64,000 bases of DNA. It comes from Choristoneura fumiferana. Lineage: Eukaryota > Arthropoda > Insecta > Lepidoptera > Tortricidae. Positions 24,971 through 37,800 of this stretch are shown here, piece after piece (within the stretch, counting starts at the first letter, position 1; each line of letters begins with the position of its first letter). The translations under genes and the position numbers were made by a program. Location of the stretch: assembly GCF_025370935.1 (NCBI RefSeq), contig NC_133497.1, forward strand, positions 5,721,601 through 5,785,600. The letters run 5' to 3'. Below the pieces are notes generated by a model. The model made no database searches. It saw nothing but the letters and a program-made list of their open reading frames with translations, and was not told the DNA's origin.

Positions 24971-26047
24971 GAGTAAATTAGCAATTTGATTTAATTTGCA
25001 ATATGTTTGTTCTACGAAAACTTCAGTTCTTTTTCTTTTTTTTTATGGCACAAATCCCGTACGCCGAATTAAATAGAAACGGGATTTTTCGTTTAAAAAA
25101 GATCTTAGCTAATTTTTAAGAACAACCGACTGTTGTCATTGTCATTTTATTTTTACGAAAACTTTAATGTGATTTAATCCCCAAAGAAACGTGCAACCAC
25201 CCTCGCCAGCGGAAGCCTACTGAAACACGTGTGTTAGGGGTAGCAAATACTTCTAGGAAAATATGGCAGCCTTTTTGGCGCCACTAATCAATTGTCATCC
25301 TTTTTATGAGCTGTTAAATCATGATTGTTGAAAGAGGAGCACAATAAGAAGACCTATCTTTACATATTTATATATATAAAACAGTCGTGTTAGTAACATC
25401 ATTTATAACTCAAGAACGGCTAGACCAATTTTTAAGATTTTTGTGTTTTTGGATTTGTCTTCGTCAGAAATAGGATAATAAGTATTCAAAAAAATGTAAA
25501 ATTGACCCATACAAAATGTTTATGGGTCTGGGTAACTGTCAGTTATATATAGATCACATCCCCACCCATTTACAATAACCTACTCGTAGTTATTTTATAT
25601 ACTTAATGTATTGTGTATTCTTTGTATTTGTAGTAATACACGCATTCAATTAAAGTAACTTAAAATAAAAAAACTGGCCAAGAGCGTGTCGGACATGCCC
25701 AGGGTAGCATTCCGTAGCCATTCCCCTTATTTTGTGTTTATCACCGTAATCAATTTAATATACCGTAATCAGAGTACTTATAATTAAATAAGTACTCTGA
25801 TTAAGTTGAGGAGTGAAATTGAAAGATCGGATCAAAAGCAAAAACACATATTTATAAAAATAAAATGATTTAATTATCCTTATAAAAATAATCTAGTTAA
25901 TATATAATTGACAGTACAAAAAAGGTAAATTAGGAATAAAAAAAAGACTTTATTTTACACAAAATAAAAAATATAAAAAGAGAAATTAAAAAGCTGCATC
26001 AAGTAGGAAGTTTACAGCTGCTTAGTGCGGTCTTCCACTGGCACATC

Positions 26048-26166
26048 GGGCCTACTCCGAAATTTGAAAATCGAAGTTCGTATCTTACCATCCCTCTCAC
26101 TCTCGTATTAAATGTTATAAGTATCAGAGAGACGGAACGATGCGAACTTCCAATTTCGTAGTAGCC
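26048..26166. mobile_element. Palindromic MITE, TACTACGAAATTCG family, copy 2
   Basis: GGGCCTACTCCGAAATTTG and CAATTTCGTAGTAGCCC are inverted ends around CTCTCACTCTCGTATTAAAT. Confidence 0.82.
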
Positions 26167-26270
26167 CCGCAGAGCGGAGACGCGTAGAATCAGCCCAATC
26201 GTATTTGAAATTAGAGTTTCTGTGAGATACTAGATGGCGCTAGCAACATGAGGTCCGTTTGAAAACTTTG

Positions 26271-26694
26271 ATATAATGAGAGGGCTATCGCGAATGAATT
26301 CGCACCTAGAGGCGCTAGTGTAGCGTGAGGTCTCCGAAATACATAGTTTTTGGGTGAGCTACGCAGGTTTATTTATAATTAGAATAATTTTGTGAATATT
26401 TTGCAATATCTGAAATTAATTATGGCAAATATGCGTTCCGGGGCAATGAATGTCTGTGTTTTGAGACAGTTTTGTCTTTCGGAAACCTTTTTCCTTCCTT
26501 TTTTCCGAACAAAACGGGGACTATGCAACACTGTGGCATGCTCGATATTTTTAAGGTACGGTTTTAAGGTGTATTAAATATGATTTTAATCTAAACTTTG
26601 TTTTCACGCCCGTAATAACAGACTTTGAAAGCCATACTTAAAAACCTCACGCAACAGTGCGCCATCTAGTGAGACGAAAAACGATAGCCCTCAT
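26271..26694 (-). mobile_element. MITE with GAGGGCTATCG ends, copy 1
   Basis: About 425 bp. Inverted ends AGGGCTATCG and CGATAGCCCT. The minus strand holds an open frame of about 40 codons starting MPQCCIVPVL with GKRFPKDKTVSKH, also open in copy 2. RFPKD after a Cys-rich start recalls the N-terminus of THAP domains. Confidence 0.8.
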
Positions 26695-26971
26695 TGCGTC
26701 GTGTTTGTGATTTGTTAAACTATATAAGCCAATCGCAAGCAACAATGTAACGTCAAACGAACCTTTCGATACTAACGCCATCTAGCGATATTTTACCTGT
26801 ACAGAAACCCTCATTACAGAATGTAACGGATATTTTTTTAGCCAGTCGAATATCTGGCCAAAAAATTTTGAGCACGGCGAATGTACCTAATGTAATGTTA
26901 TTTGTTTTTATTGTCTTTCTTCGATAAAAAAGTACAAAGTTAAGTAGGTATACTTATACATTTTAATCAGC

Positions 26972-27088
26972 AGGGCTACTACAAAACTCGAAACTCGAAG
27001 TTCTTGTCGTGCGGTCCCTCTCGCTCTCGTATTAAATAGTATAAGTGTCAGAGGGACCGCATGACACGAACTTACGTACGTACGTAGT
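26972..27088. mobile_element. Palindromic MITE, TACTACGAAATTCG family, copy 3
   Basis: AGGGCTACTACAAAACTCG paired with the far end; inner GTCGTGCGGTCCCTC pairs with GAGGGACCGCATGAC. Confidence 0.8.
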
Positions 27089-27580
27089 GAGTTTTCGTGT
27101 CACTAAATACCTAAATAAAAAGTTTTGGGAAAGTGTCAATTTTTTTAATTGAACTTATGCACATCAGAAGGCAATTTATTTTTATTTTTTTTGGTATTTA
27201 AACTACAAATACTAAATATCCGATATCCGTAGGAACATATCCGGTAGGTATCCGCTCGGATATTGATATCCGGTATCGGGCCTGTGATGTAAATAAAAAA
27301 AAATAGTTTTTTTCAGTCTCGTAAAAAAACATGTAAAATAACTGGACATACAAGCTTTTTCTAAATCAGGTTTTCTTTACAAAAGGACAAATTAATAACG
27401 GAATGTGACGAAACGCTAAATTGTAGTAGGCATGTTTGACAGTAATTTTAACAGGCACATCTGCCTGGTTATCCGTGACATCTCCCGTTGAAATTCACGA
27501 CGTTCACGACGCTCCCCCTCCCCGCACCCCTCGTATTCTGACAATGAGACGAGGATTTCAATAAATGCAATAAATAGTAA

Positions 27581-27607
27581 TCATCATCATCATCATCATC
27601 ATCATCA
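27581..27607. repeat. (CAT)n microsatellite
   Basis: Nine uninterrupted TCA/CAT units, a typical tail of the SINE family of this genome (GGGATGATGA). Confidence 0.9.
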
Positions 27608-28452
27608 AGGCCTAAATTCCTCGTAAAGTATTAGGCCTCTTTCACCACTCTCTATTAAATTCCTGTTATCTTAAGTAGATGGATTCCGGCTAAGAGCATA
27701 AATGGGATAAACGCACTACTGGATAAACGTTTTATTTTAGTTGGTTGCCATGGTAACGTGTACGGAGTCACTTATTAAAAATATGATTTTTCAATACATT
27801 TTCTCGAAAAATTCACTTGCAAAGGATGTTTATGTACATGGCTTTATGTACATGGCATGGATTTTTAAAAATCATCATAACGTTTTAATTACATATCGTT
27901 CATTTATCAAAACAACTTTTGCCATTTAACGTTCATGTGGAATCATGCCATTCTGTATAATGATTGAAACACATAAAAATAATTGATATAACGATCAGGG
28001 CTCAGGGGTTATAATTTGGTCGAGTAGGCTTTTAAAATAGGTTATAGGTTCCGCCGCGGAGTTCCGTCGACTTTATCTCATACTCGTTTCGTTGTTATGC
28101 AATGTACATTATATTGCGTTTGTTGTAAATGTTATTCAATTTGATTGTTATAACATTTTATGTATTATGTCATTACAAATTATGCCAAATACTTCTAGCT
28201 TCCACTATTTTGACTTTTAAACTTAACTCTTTTTCGGTTCCTAACTAATTGCTGCTCTTTTCCACTCAAAGATTGACTGGTAGCGATCCCTTATAGAGAT
28301 TAGATCCACCATTTTACACGTAAAACCTCAGTTCCTATTTTTTTTCTTTTGTAAAATAAAGAGTTTCCATAGGTACATACATACAAAATTATACTCTCGG
28401 ATACGCAGATCAGATTGTTGTTCGCATTTGTATTCGTACGAGTATGCATTCG

Positions 28453-28458
28453 TTTATA
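28453..28458 (-). terminator. Possible variant poly(A) signal of HP14/ModSP
   Basis: A minus-strand TATAAA lies about 146 bases after the stop. I see no AATAAA on this strand in the first several hundred bases, so the true 3' end is uncertain. Confidence 0.2.
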
Positions 28459-28603
28459 ATATTAAAAGTGAAAATGAGCAAAAAAAAAATGCAAATCAGT
28501 ACACATACACTTTAGACATTCATGATAGGTATTATCAAACAGATACGGCATTAAAGATAAAGATAGCAGGAGCTTATGAGAGTGGACGTAACGTTCTTTT
28601 ACC

Positions 28604-28806
28604 CTAAAAATAATTAAGGTTTTCACTAATAAACGTCTGATGCTGTTGAACGTGGGTGAAGCTGGTGTAGGCATTTGCGTTGCAGGCGTGGCCGTTCCTG
28701 GGTGCTGTGGAGACCACGCCGCGGAGATAGTAACGCTGGGTGCCCTGACCGTCCACTGTTGGGAACGCGAGGCCGCCGCCGCTGTCACCTTTGCAGAGCG
28801 CTGTGC
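28604..28806 (-). CDS. HP14: HP14/ModSP exon 13: catalytic Ser and stop
   Basis: Acceptor CTTACGCTACAG. Encodes TALCKGDSGGGLAFP ... RYYLRGVVSTAP ... HACNANAYTSFTHV, stop TAG at 28606-28604. Ser588 of GDSGG is the nucleophile. The residue matching position 189 of chymotrypsin is Ala, not the Asp of trypsins, so the S1 pocket should be hydrophobic, in keeping with the Leu at its own activation site. KGDSGGG (three Gly) is as expected in this family. Confidence 0.93.
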
Positions 28807-31800
28807 CTGTAGCGTAAGGGTAAAAGCTCAGTTTCATTTGCATTAGTTGTCATCCTCCAGTTTCTACACGGTCGTGAGAACCGTAGCGGCAGGAACCGGT
28901 GGAGGCGGCAACCCTGATACTGACCCTGAGCCTCAGACATGAGGGACTCCCCAAAATAGCGTCTTTCGAGCGCCGTCGTCGTGCCAGCGTCCGCGCAGCG
29001 TCGATGGCAATTGGCAAGCGATGGCCGGCTGCTGAACGTCGGTGCATCGTTTTTTGCGAACAATTACAACGCACAACGCCAAGGCTGCGTAAAACCCGGC
29101 AAACGGCTAGCGCTGGCAACGACGCCGGCACGACGACGACGCTCGAAAGATGCTAGTGTGGGGGGTCTCTAAAGCTGGCTCCACATTTGTATCATTTTGC
29201 CGATCACGATCACGCGTATCGTATCGAGCTCGCGTATCCTAAGTATGGACGCTCACTTTGGGCACACCGTATCACTAGCATCGTCGCGTGAAAAAATGCG
29301 TCCATACTAACCGTAGCGTAGCAGCGTATCGTATGATAACGCTGTATCATTAAGTGTGGACGTTATCCGTATCCCCTATGATGATCGGGGAAAAACCGCC
29401 TCGAGAGCGATCACGGCGTATTGTGTATCAAATCATAACTTCGTATCGTGATACAGTATCAAAACACGTCGCGACACGATCGCGAGTGTGCGGGGTATAT
29501 AATATACTTAGGCGTATCAACATCGATCCCGAGCGATCAGATACGGCGCGTCGCATGATCGCGCTGTTTTTGCGTCCACGTGTCGATACGACAAAATGAT
29601 GCAAATGTGGACCCAGCTCAAGAGAGAAGGTTTTGATAGGATAAAGGTAGGCACTTACCGTTCATAGTGCCGGCGCATATTTTATCGCTAGTGATGTAGG
29701 CCCTGAAGTCGAAGGGCAGGTCGGCGATGCACTGTGAGACGCTCACGTACGGAAGTTCCGTCGTCAACAGCACTTGGGAGGCAGGGCCATCTTGTGATGT
29801 CAGGCCCCAACCAGAAACCTAGAGCAACGAATCATAGTCAGTGAAAGTAAAGTTCGGTCGCGTAAATGAGCCTACTGTCCTTATGTCCATCCACTGGCAC
29901 ACTATATTAGTTCGAATGAATAACGATATAAATACTAAGCATTAATAGTAGATTATTGTCGTTGCCTGGAAGTAGGCAATTGCTGGCTGAGTATGAGTAT
30001 TAAACGGACGAGCTTGCGAGTCCGTTCAACTAATACGAAGCCAGCTATTGCTATTCCAGCCGAGACTAATATAATTTTTATCTCAAAAATGGTGAATAAT
30101 TCTGAAATAGAATAAACTTTTTCTCAAAATATATATACATTTAATTTTATTCCAATATTTTTCTTATGCTTTTCCGCCTTTTTTTCATTAAAAATAAACT
30201 GCAGGTGTATTTTTCTACCGAAAATACCACAAGCTTTTTCAGACCCAATAAAAAAAGCCCTGAGTTCCAACAAAATATCTGATACCGGCCATTAGACTTT
30301 GCTGTATACGACTTGTGCTAACATTTCCATGGCCTTTTTAACTATTTAAAAAAAAAGTGACTTATTGCAGGCGCGCTAATTTATTATTGTCGAGCTAGCG
30401 CGCCTGCAATCTTTTTAACTTTTTAATTTTTCGCTGACCATAAACTATGTACTTCACCTTCTGATATGTAAAGAATAATGTCAACTTTAACAGACATTTT
30501 TGAGAAAATTCATAAAACTACCTATCCTAAACTTAAAATACTAACATAAAATAAAATAAAACCTAAAACTAAATTAATCAGGCCTACGCGTCTGTTCCCG
30601 ACGAATTTTGGCATTTAAAGTCTTTGGTGGCTGAATAGACCGATGCGAGAGCGACATGTTCGTCCACGGGCCTGACAAGACAAGTCTGCAGATGTTGGTG
30701 CAGAACCGCCTTGGTGCCGGTTCTGTCTCTTGTCTCTCACCTGTATTCGATGATCGCAATTATTGCGATGAAATGAAGCCTGGCTCAAGGCACTTGCTGA
30801 CAAAACTTAATTACCAAATTACTTAAAGAGCAAGCCTTTGGCAAGGTCCCGAAGATAGATGTATACTTAGTTTATTTAGATACCTTACCTAAAGTTAATT
30901 TTAAGTGTTAGTAATATGCAAACCTCTTCCTAAGCCTACCGCCTGCCTTATTAGAGTTGCCAATGCGAAAATTTAAATCATTTTTATTAAATTGGCTTAT
31001 GGCTTACAATTTTTATAGCCTCAATGAGTTTTTTAATTTAAGGGAATAGTTTTGATTACATACGACATTTATTTTATTTTAATTCTATTGTGACAATTCT
31101 TATGATATTGATTTTGATTTATAATGATAATTTTGTTTTCGATTGTGTATGACATTTTGCAGTTTTGATATTTGATCTTAATTAATTTTGTAACCTAGAT
31201 TTAAGTCAAATTTTTGCATGCCTACTGTTAGAGGGCAGCTAGCACTATTGACACTTTTATAAGTTAATACCTTATAAGAAATTCCAACATCGTATTTATC
31301 CACATAGTGATAAAGCAAATAAATAAATATTTCATTTCATTTATTTTTTAAGAATTACATGTGGTTAAAATAGCATAATATGTTATGTGTAAGTTAATTA
31401 ATGTAATTAATTTTAAAATAGCTATGGCCCAACAGGGCATAATTTTTTATATTTTTTTTTTTGTAAAAGGAATTGCAATAAATAAATACTGAATACTTAC
31501 ACCGCATCATACCATGATCGTAATAGCAACGTGTCAGGCAAAAATATATTCTTTTCACTTCTCATGCTCTAAAAGTACGTCAATATAGCCTTACGAGGCG
31601 GGAGTAAAGTGAGTACTTTAGTACCTAGGGAGTAAATTTTTTTTTTATTTACTTCGATTCGAGTGATTTAGATAAACTCAAACAGCCAGTACTTACTTGC
31701 TTAGTTTATTTTCATGACGAAAATGTTACGTTCTTAGTCTACGTGGTCTTAGTTCTATGCTTTTTCCGCATTGAAGGTGGCGCCATTCTATTTATTCCAG

Positions 31801-34800
31801 TTTGTGTATGTGATTTTGTTATATCTGTGTCTGGTTAGAGGAAATACTTACCGCGAAAACTTTGAAATTTTTGTGGAGCGTAAATCATAAACGATTTAAA
31901 TAAATTGATTATTCTCACAATGTCGTCAAGTGATAGTGAAAATTATTAACTGAAGAAAATTATTAATTGACTGAAGGAATAAGAAACGCATTAATTCTTT
32001 CACAGAAATGACTATTTTTTCTCGCAATCGAGGTGAAAAATAGAGTTTTCAACACGAGACTAAAAGTCAATATAAACCCTCGGGTAAATGACACCCTCGC
32101 TAAAGCTCGGGTGGCTAACCACCTCGGGTATTTATTGACTTAAAATAAACTATTGTATTGTAAAGTATGAGACTATGCCCACTAGCACGTTTCCTAACCA
32201 ACCGTCGCCGCGTGTCATGTACGCGCTTGACATTCCGTTCCTGTCACGTTCCTCTTACGGTCATGGCTGATATGGTGCAGTGGTTAGGGGCGTGGCAGAG
32301 ACCTTAATTAAACAAATTCAAGTAAACTCACCTTCCCCATTTTCCCCGGTTGGAGTTGTTTCTTGTCGAAGGTTACGTCGAAGTCCAAGCAGACGGGCCG
32401 GATGAAGGTGGCGTAGACGATTGGAGTCGACAGGATAACCAGCGCGATGTCGTCTTGGAAGTGGCCTCCCTCACCCATAAAACGTTCCGGAATCTTAAGG
32501 CTGCTGACCTGAGATATAAAGACGTAACACTATCCGTGAACAAGTAGTGTTTGAACAAGGACCGAAGATTATAAAGTTACTGTTTAGAAATTCGGGGTAT
32601 CTAAATAAGTCTACATCGCGGCATCGCTATTTGACTAGATATTCGATACGACTAAATCGCGATTAGCCTAGATATCTATAAGTCCAGATCTCAGTTCGAC
32701 TAAATATCGTAATTGGACTAGATACGTATACATACTTATGCCTAGATCTCGTTTCAACTAGATATCGATACGGCTAAATCGTTTGGCTAGTTCTCGATTT
32801 GACGGAGTCTCGAATGGACTACATTATCAATTATTTATTTTGTTTTGGTTGCCTAGTAATTTATTTTGTTAGTATAATGTGACACAACATTTCTTCTATT
32901 AAACTGTACTACTTTTGTCCCCTCGCTGACGGGACAGAATAACATCTATTTTGTTTGTTTTTAAAGACGATTTTGGGATATTCTTCTATTGAACGAACTG
33001 AAAGTAATCTTGTTTCTACAGTGTCTGATTTATATAGTAAATCCTCAAATATCTTACGTATGAGTTTCAAACTTAAAGCTTTGCTAGTTTAGATATGTAT
33101 ACAACAAGCTTATACCGTATCGTGCCATGTCCGTGATAGGAAGGTGTCAGGAACGGAATGTCAAACGCATACATGACACGCGACAGCTTGTACTTTTCGA
33201 TACAAAGAATATATTTTTGCCTGACACGTTGTTTAAGGTCATGTTATGATACGGTGTAATGGGTAGAGTACTTAAAACTCAACGCGCTCTCAATATAAAT
33301 GACAGATCTGGAGGCACAGGAGTGCTCCCGCCAAGTCGAGCAAAACAAAGGCACGGCCATACGATACTTTTCTCCAATTCTTTTTCCTCCCTGTGCGACC
33401 GTAGACCTATAAGCATGCTACATCGTCTTTGCCTTACGTCGCTTGTGATGGTGGAATCTAAAATCTTACCATCAGGTTACCATACAGCAGCAACTTACGT
33501 CAGACTTTTGCGTCTCATTATCCCTGGCCTCGCTCCAGGGTCGGTATATTTTGCCAAGAGCCACAGCGTAATTACTGGGCGATGCAAGCTTCTCCGCTGC
33601 TGTCCAAAAGCAATGTGCCGCTGTAAAGAGATATCTGGTAAGACTAGGTCATATCTGAGGGTTGGTCGCTGCTTAATGGCCGACGGCAGCTGGCGCGGGT
33701 GCACAGAGTGGACGCATTAAGTACCATGAGTTTACAGTGACCGTACTCGATAGCGACGGTAACTTATTTGTATGGAGAATTGTACAGCGCATCTACAAAT
33801 AATTTACGCCGTCGCTATCGAGTACGTTACTGTAATCTCATGGTAGTGGCACTGGACCAATCCGTCGCTCGCGTAGCACTAAGCGCTGCTCATACTATAT
33901 ATTTTTAATAGGGGTCTTTCCGCTCCGTGTAAACCACAGGCAAACCGTGTCAGCCAACCTAGCATAGGCCCTTAGGGAATATCGAGTTTCTAGCGCTAAT
34001 CAATGTGGATTATGGGGAAGGGAATTACTAAAATAAAAACTTATTTTAAAAACGTAACCTGTATCCATGAAAGCATTTAGTTAGATATAGTTCATTGTAG
34101 TAATCAGTCAGGAACTAGTTCTTTAAGTACTTACATAGTACACCCACGATCATAATGAGGGCTATCGTTTTTTGTCTCACTAGATGGCGCACTGTTGCGT
34201 GAGGTTTTCAAGTATGGCTTTCAAAGTCTGTTATTACGGGCGTGAAAACAAATTTTAGATTAAAATCATATTTAATACACCTTAAAACCGTACCATAAAA
34301 ATATCGATCATGGCACAGTGTTGCATAGTCCCCGTTTTGTTCGGAAAAAAGGGAGGACAAAGGTTTCCGAAAGACAAAACTGTCTCAAAACACTTACATT
34401 TATTGCCCCGGAACGCATATTTGCCATAATTAATTTCAGATATTGCAAAATATTCACAAAATTATTCTAATTTTAAATAAACCCGCGTAGCTCACCCAAA
34501 AACTATGAGATTTGACATTTCGGAGACCTCACGCTACACTAGCGCCTCTAGTGGCGAATTCATACGCGATAGCCCTCATTGCATGAAAATCTCTAGGGCG
34601 ATTGTCGCCTGCAGTCGGTTGCACTCAGATTGTGAGATTGTGAAAATTATTATCTAGATGGCGCTACAAGCGAAACTCAATGATATATGTTTTAAGCGGA
34701 TAGGTAATTATCAAAAAAAAGTGCAATTAGCAAAGATGACCAGAAACATATTTATATTTTTGATTTCTTATTGTTAGGTAATCAAGCCATCTAGTGAGAT

Positions 34801-37800
34801 AACGAAGGTATACATGGAGATGTACTGTAAGAGTTTTCACTTTTTTTTTTTTTAAGATTTAAGATTTAAGATTTATTTGCATAGAATAAGTAGTTACATC
34901 AACTGTCATTAGATGTTAATGAGACAAAAGGTTTCTTATCCTGCTATTTGTACAATTTTCTTATACTAGCATGCAAATTACATTTGCTAACACTAAAAAC
35001 AACTGTACTAGAAACTATCTTGCGACAGAAAATCGCCTACACTGTAGTATATTTTTTCCAACAGTATCTGCATTAACTTTTTTTTAAATATAGTCAGGGG
35101 TAGCTCCCGTATGCTTTTCGGTAGCTTGTTAAAAATTTTCATACACAATATTATTTTTAATATTATTTTTTTATTCGACTGGATGGCAAACGAGCAAGTG
35201 GGTCTCCAGATGGTAAGAGATCATCACCGCCCATAAACATCTACAACACCAGGGGTTTTGCAGATGCGTTGCCTACCTAGAGGGCTGAGATGGGATACCT
35301 CAAGTGCTAGTAATTTCACCGGCTGTCTTACTCTCCACGCCGAAACACAACAGTGCAAGCACTGCTGCTTCACGGCAGGATTAGCGAGCAAGATGGTGGT
35401 AGCAATCCGGGCGGACCTTGCACAAGGTCCTACCACCTGCAAATCACATAAAACACATAGAAGTTTTGTTCAACTGGAAACGCATCTGTGCATGTCACAA
35501 GCCAACATGGGTGTAGTGGTTAAGTGTAGCCAGGCGATTATTCTGTAAATATAACAGATATCAGAAAACTTGAAACTAATATCAAAAGTAGGTTATCCAA
35601 TGAGTAAAAGCACATTCATAACTTTTTTAAATGCTGTATGTGCGGGTCAAAATTTGCAAGTTAAATTTGACCCACTTCTAGTAGTCGGATTGTCTTGAAA
35701 TTTGGCATACTTATGTGAATTGCGTGACAATACAATAATCTGGTAGTGACATCATGGTTGTCCGGCCAGGATCGTCTCCACAGAACGAAACTCTTCAACG
35801 ATTAATGGCATCGACTTAAAAACTTGGTATGCAAATGTAGTTTGGGTGACAATGCAAATAGAGTAAAAACAAACTTGTATTAAAAATGAAATGTTTACCA
35901 AAAACTTATTAAATTAAAGTAGTAATATTACAAATATTAAGTTTAAGCGCTCCCATACATTTAGTACCTACGACGACGTTCCTTGAGGCTGTTTGCCTAC
36001 GTAAGAGTTAAAACTGTTTAAGATTCATTATTTACACGAATAAACTGTAAAAAAATTATAAAACTATCTTTTATAGAATAATAAATCTAGCATTACTTTT
36101 TTAAGGGAGTTCATTCTTGTTTACAGCAGTTGCTCGAAGTGGGGCCCTTGTTGTGGAGATACATTGACAACCCCTCAATGTTTCTAAATGTTTTTTTCTT
36201 AAAATTTGAAAATGCTAATTGATTGATATGGATACCTAAGTGCATAAAATTAAATAATTCATGAATCATATAATAATGGTCAAATGACTATACTAAAGCT
36301 TTTCAACTAACGGCGTATGTATGTTACTTTAAATGTACCTATGGGAGGGTGTGAAGTTAATATTTGGGTTAAGTATGTCTGGTTTAAAAAAAGTTATTAA
36401 AGTGATTTTTACTCATTGGGTAACCTACTTTCGATATCAGGTTAATTTTTCTGATGTCTGTTATATTTACGAAATAATCGCCTGGCTACACTTAACGATT
36501 ACATCCTGTATAAACGACGACCGGATAGGCAAGTGGTTAGAGAACCTGACTACGAAGCTGGAGGTACCGGGTTCGATTTCCGGTCGGGGTGGAGGGCTAG
36601 GTAAATTGGTGTCAATCAATTTGGCCCATGGTATTTATTTATTTTATTTATACTTGCCAGATGCCAGTGTGGCCTAGTGGTTTGACCTATCGTCTCTCAA
36701 GCAGAGGGTCGTGGGTTCAAACACCGGCTCGCACCTCTGAGTTTTTCGAAATTCATGTGCGAAATTACATTTGAAATTTACCACGAGCTTTTCGGTGAAG
36801 GAAAACATCGTGAGGAAACCTGCACAAACCTGCGAAGCAATTCAATGGTGCGTGTGAAGTTCCCGATCCGCACTGGGCCCGCGTGGGAACTATGGCCCAA
36901 GCCCTCTTGTTCTGAGAGGAGGCCTGTGCCCAGCAGTGGGACGTATATAGGCTGGGATGGTATACTTGCCAGATATTACGACGGTGGTAGAGACTAGAGA
37001 GCCGCCGCAGATCTGCATGGTGGGGTGGTATGTCTTGTCGTATATCCCGGCGTGCCAGGGCAGCTCGCCGCGCTTGGCGCTCACCCCGTTTATGACCAGC
37101 TGCTCGCCACGTGAGGTCGGTGTACCGCATTCTGAAGTCGCAGATATATGATAAGGCAAAAAAAAAATAGTACATTGTACAAATTAACATGCTTTAAAAC
37201 GATATTTTACATACATACTATAAGTCCAACCGTTCTTGCGTGAAGGAGTCACATCACAAACCAAAATTTCCGTGGGAGTTCCCAATAATTACATCGTGGT
37301 TTTCATTGTCGTTGCTTTAAAAACATGCGTGCCAAAGATTTTAAGATTTTATCCCGATCGCGTTTGAATATCGGGATACAAAGTAGCCTATGTGTTATTC
37401 CAGATGTTCAGCTATCTACATATCGAATTTGATACAAATCCGTCCAGCCGTTTCAGCGTAAAGGAGTAACATACATACACACACACACATATTTACTCAC
37501 GAACTTTCGCATTTATAATATTAAGTAGGAATAGGAATTAGTGCCAGCTGCCCGGGGCACCAGGTGCCACAGGGCGCCGTGCGCGCCAGTTCAACTTAAC
37601 CACTCATTTTTAATACCTATATTTAACGATCTAAAGCAGGGTTTCTCAAAGTGGGGTACGCGAACCCCTAGGGGTTCGCTATTCGACGGTAGGGGGTTCG
37701 CGACAAGGTTTACTTGATGGTGGCTGCAAGACTGGCAAGATGATTAAGATTGGTTTTTGGAGTCTTTTGTATTTTTTTATTTCAAATATAGTTGGGGTAG

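Larger units (their letters stand above)
15940..28600. other. Region between the two genes, no coding gene seen
   Basis: No exon with acceptor, donor and conserved protein could be read on either strand. Besides the repeats listed, 17200-18280, 21000-22300, 23200-23790, 24740-25900 and 27100-28190 show only AT-rich sequence and short repeat fragments. Confidence 0.6.

Noticed and set aside
33259..33720. 153-codon open frame on the plus strand
   Set aside because: It lies antisense to protease exon 10 and has no recognisable domain; the exon explains the open frame.
36333..36677. 114-codon plus-strand open frame
   Set aside because: Its end overlaps a SINE and the product matches nothing known to me; no splice or start support.
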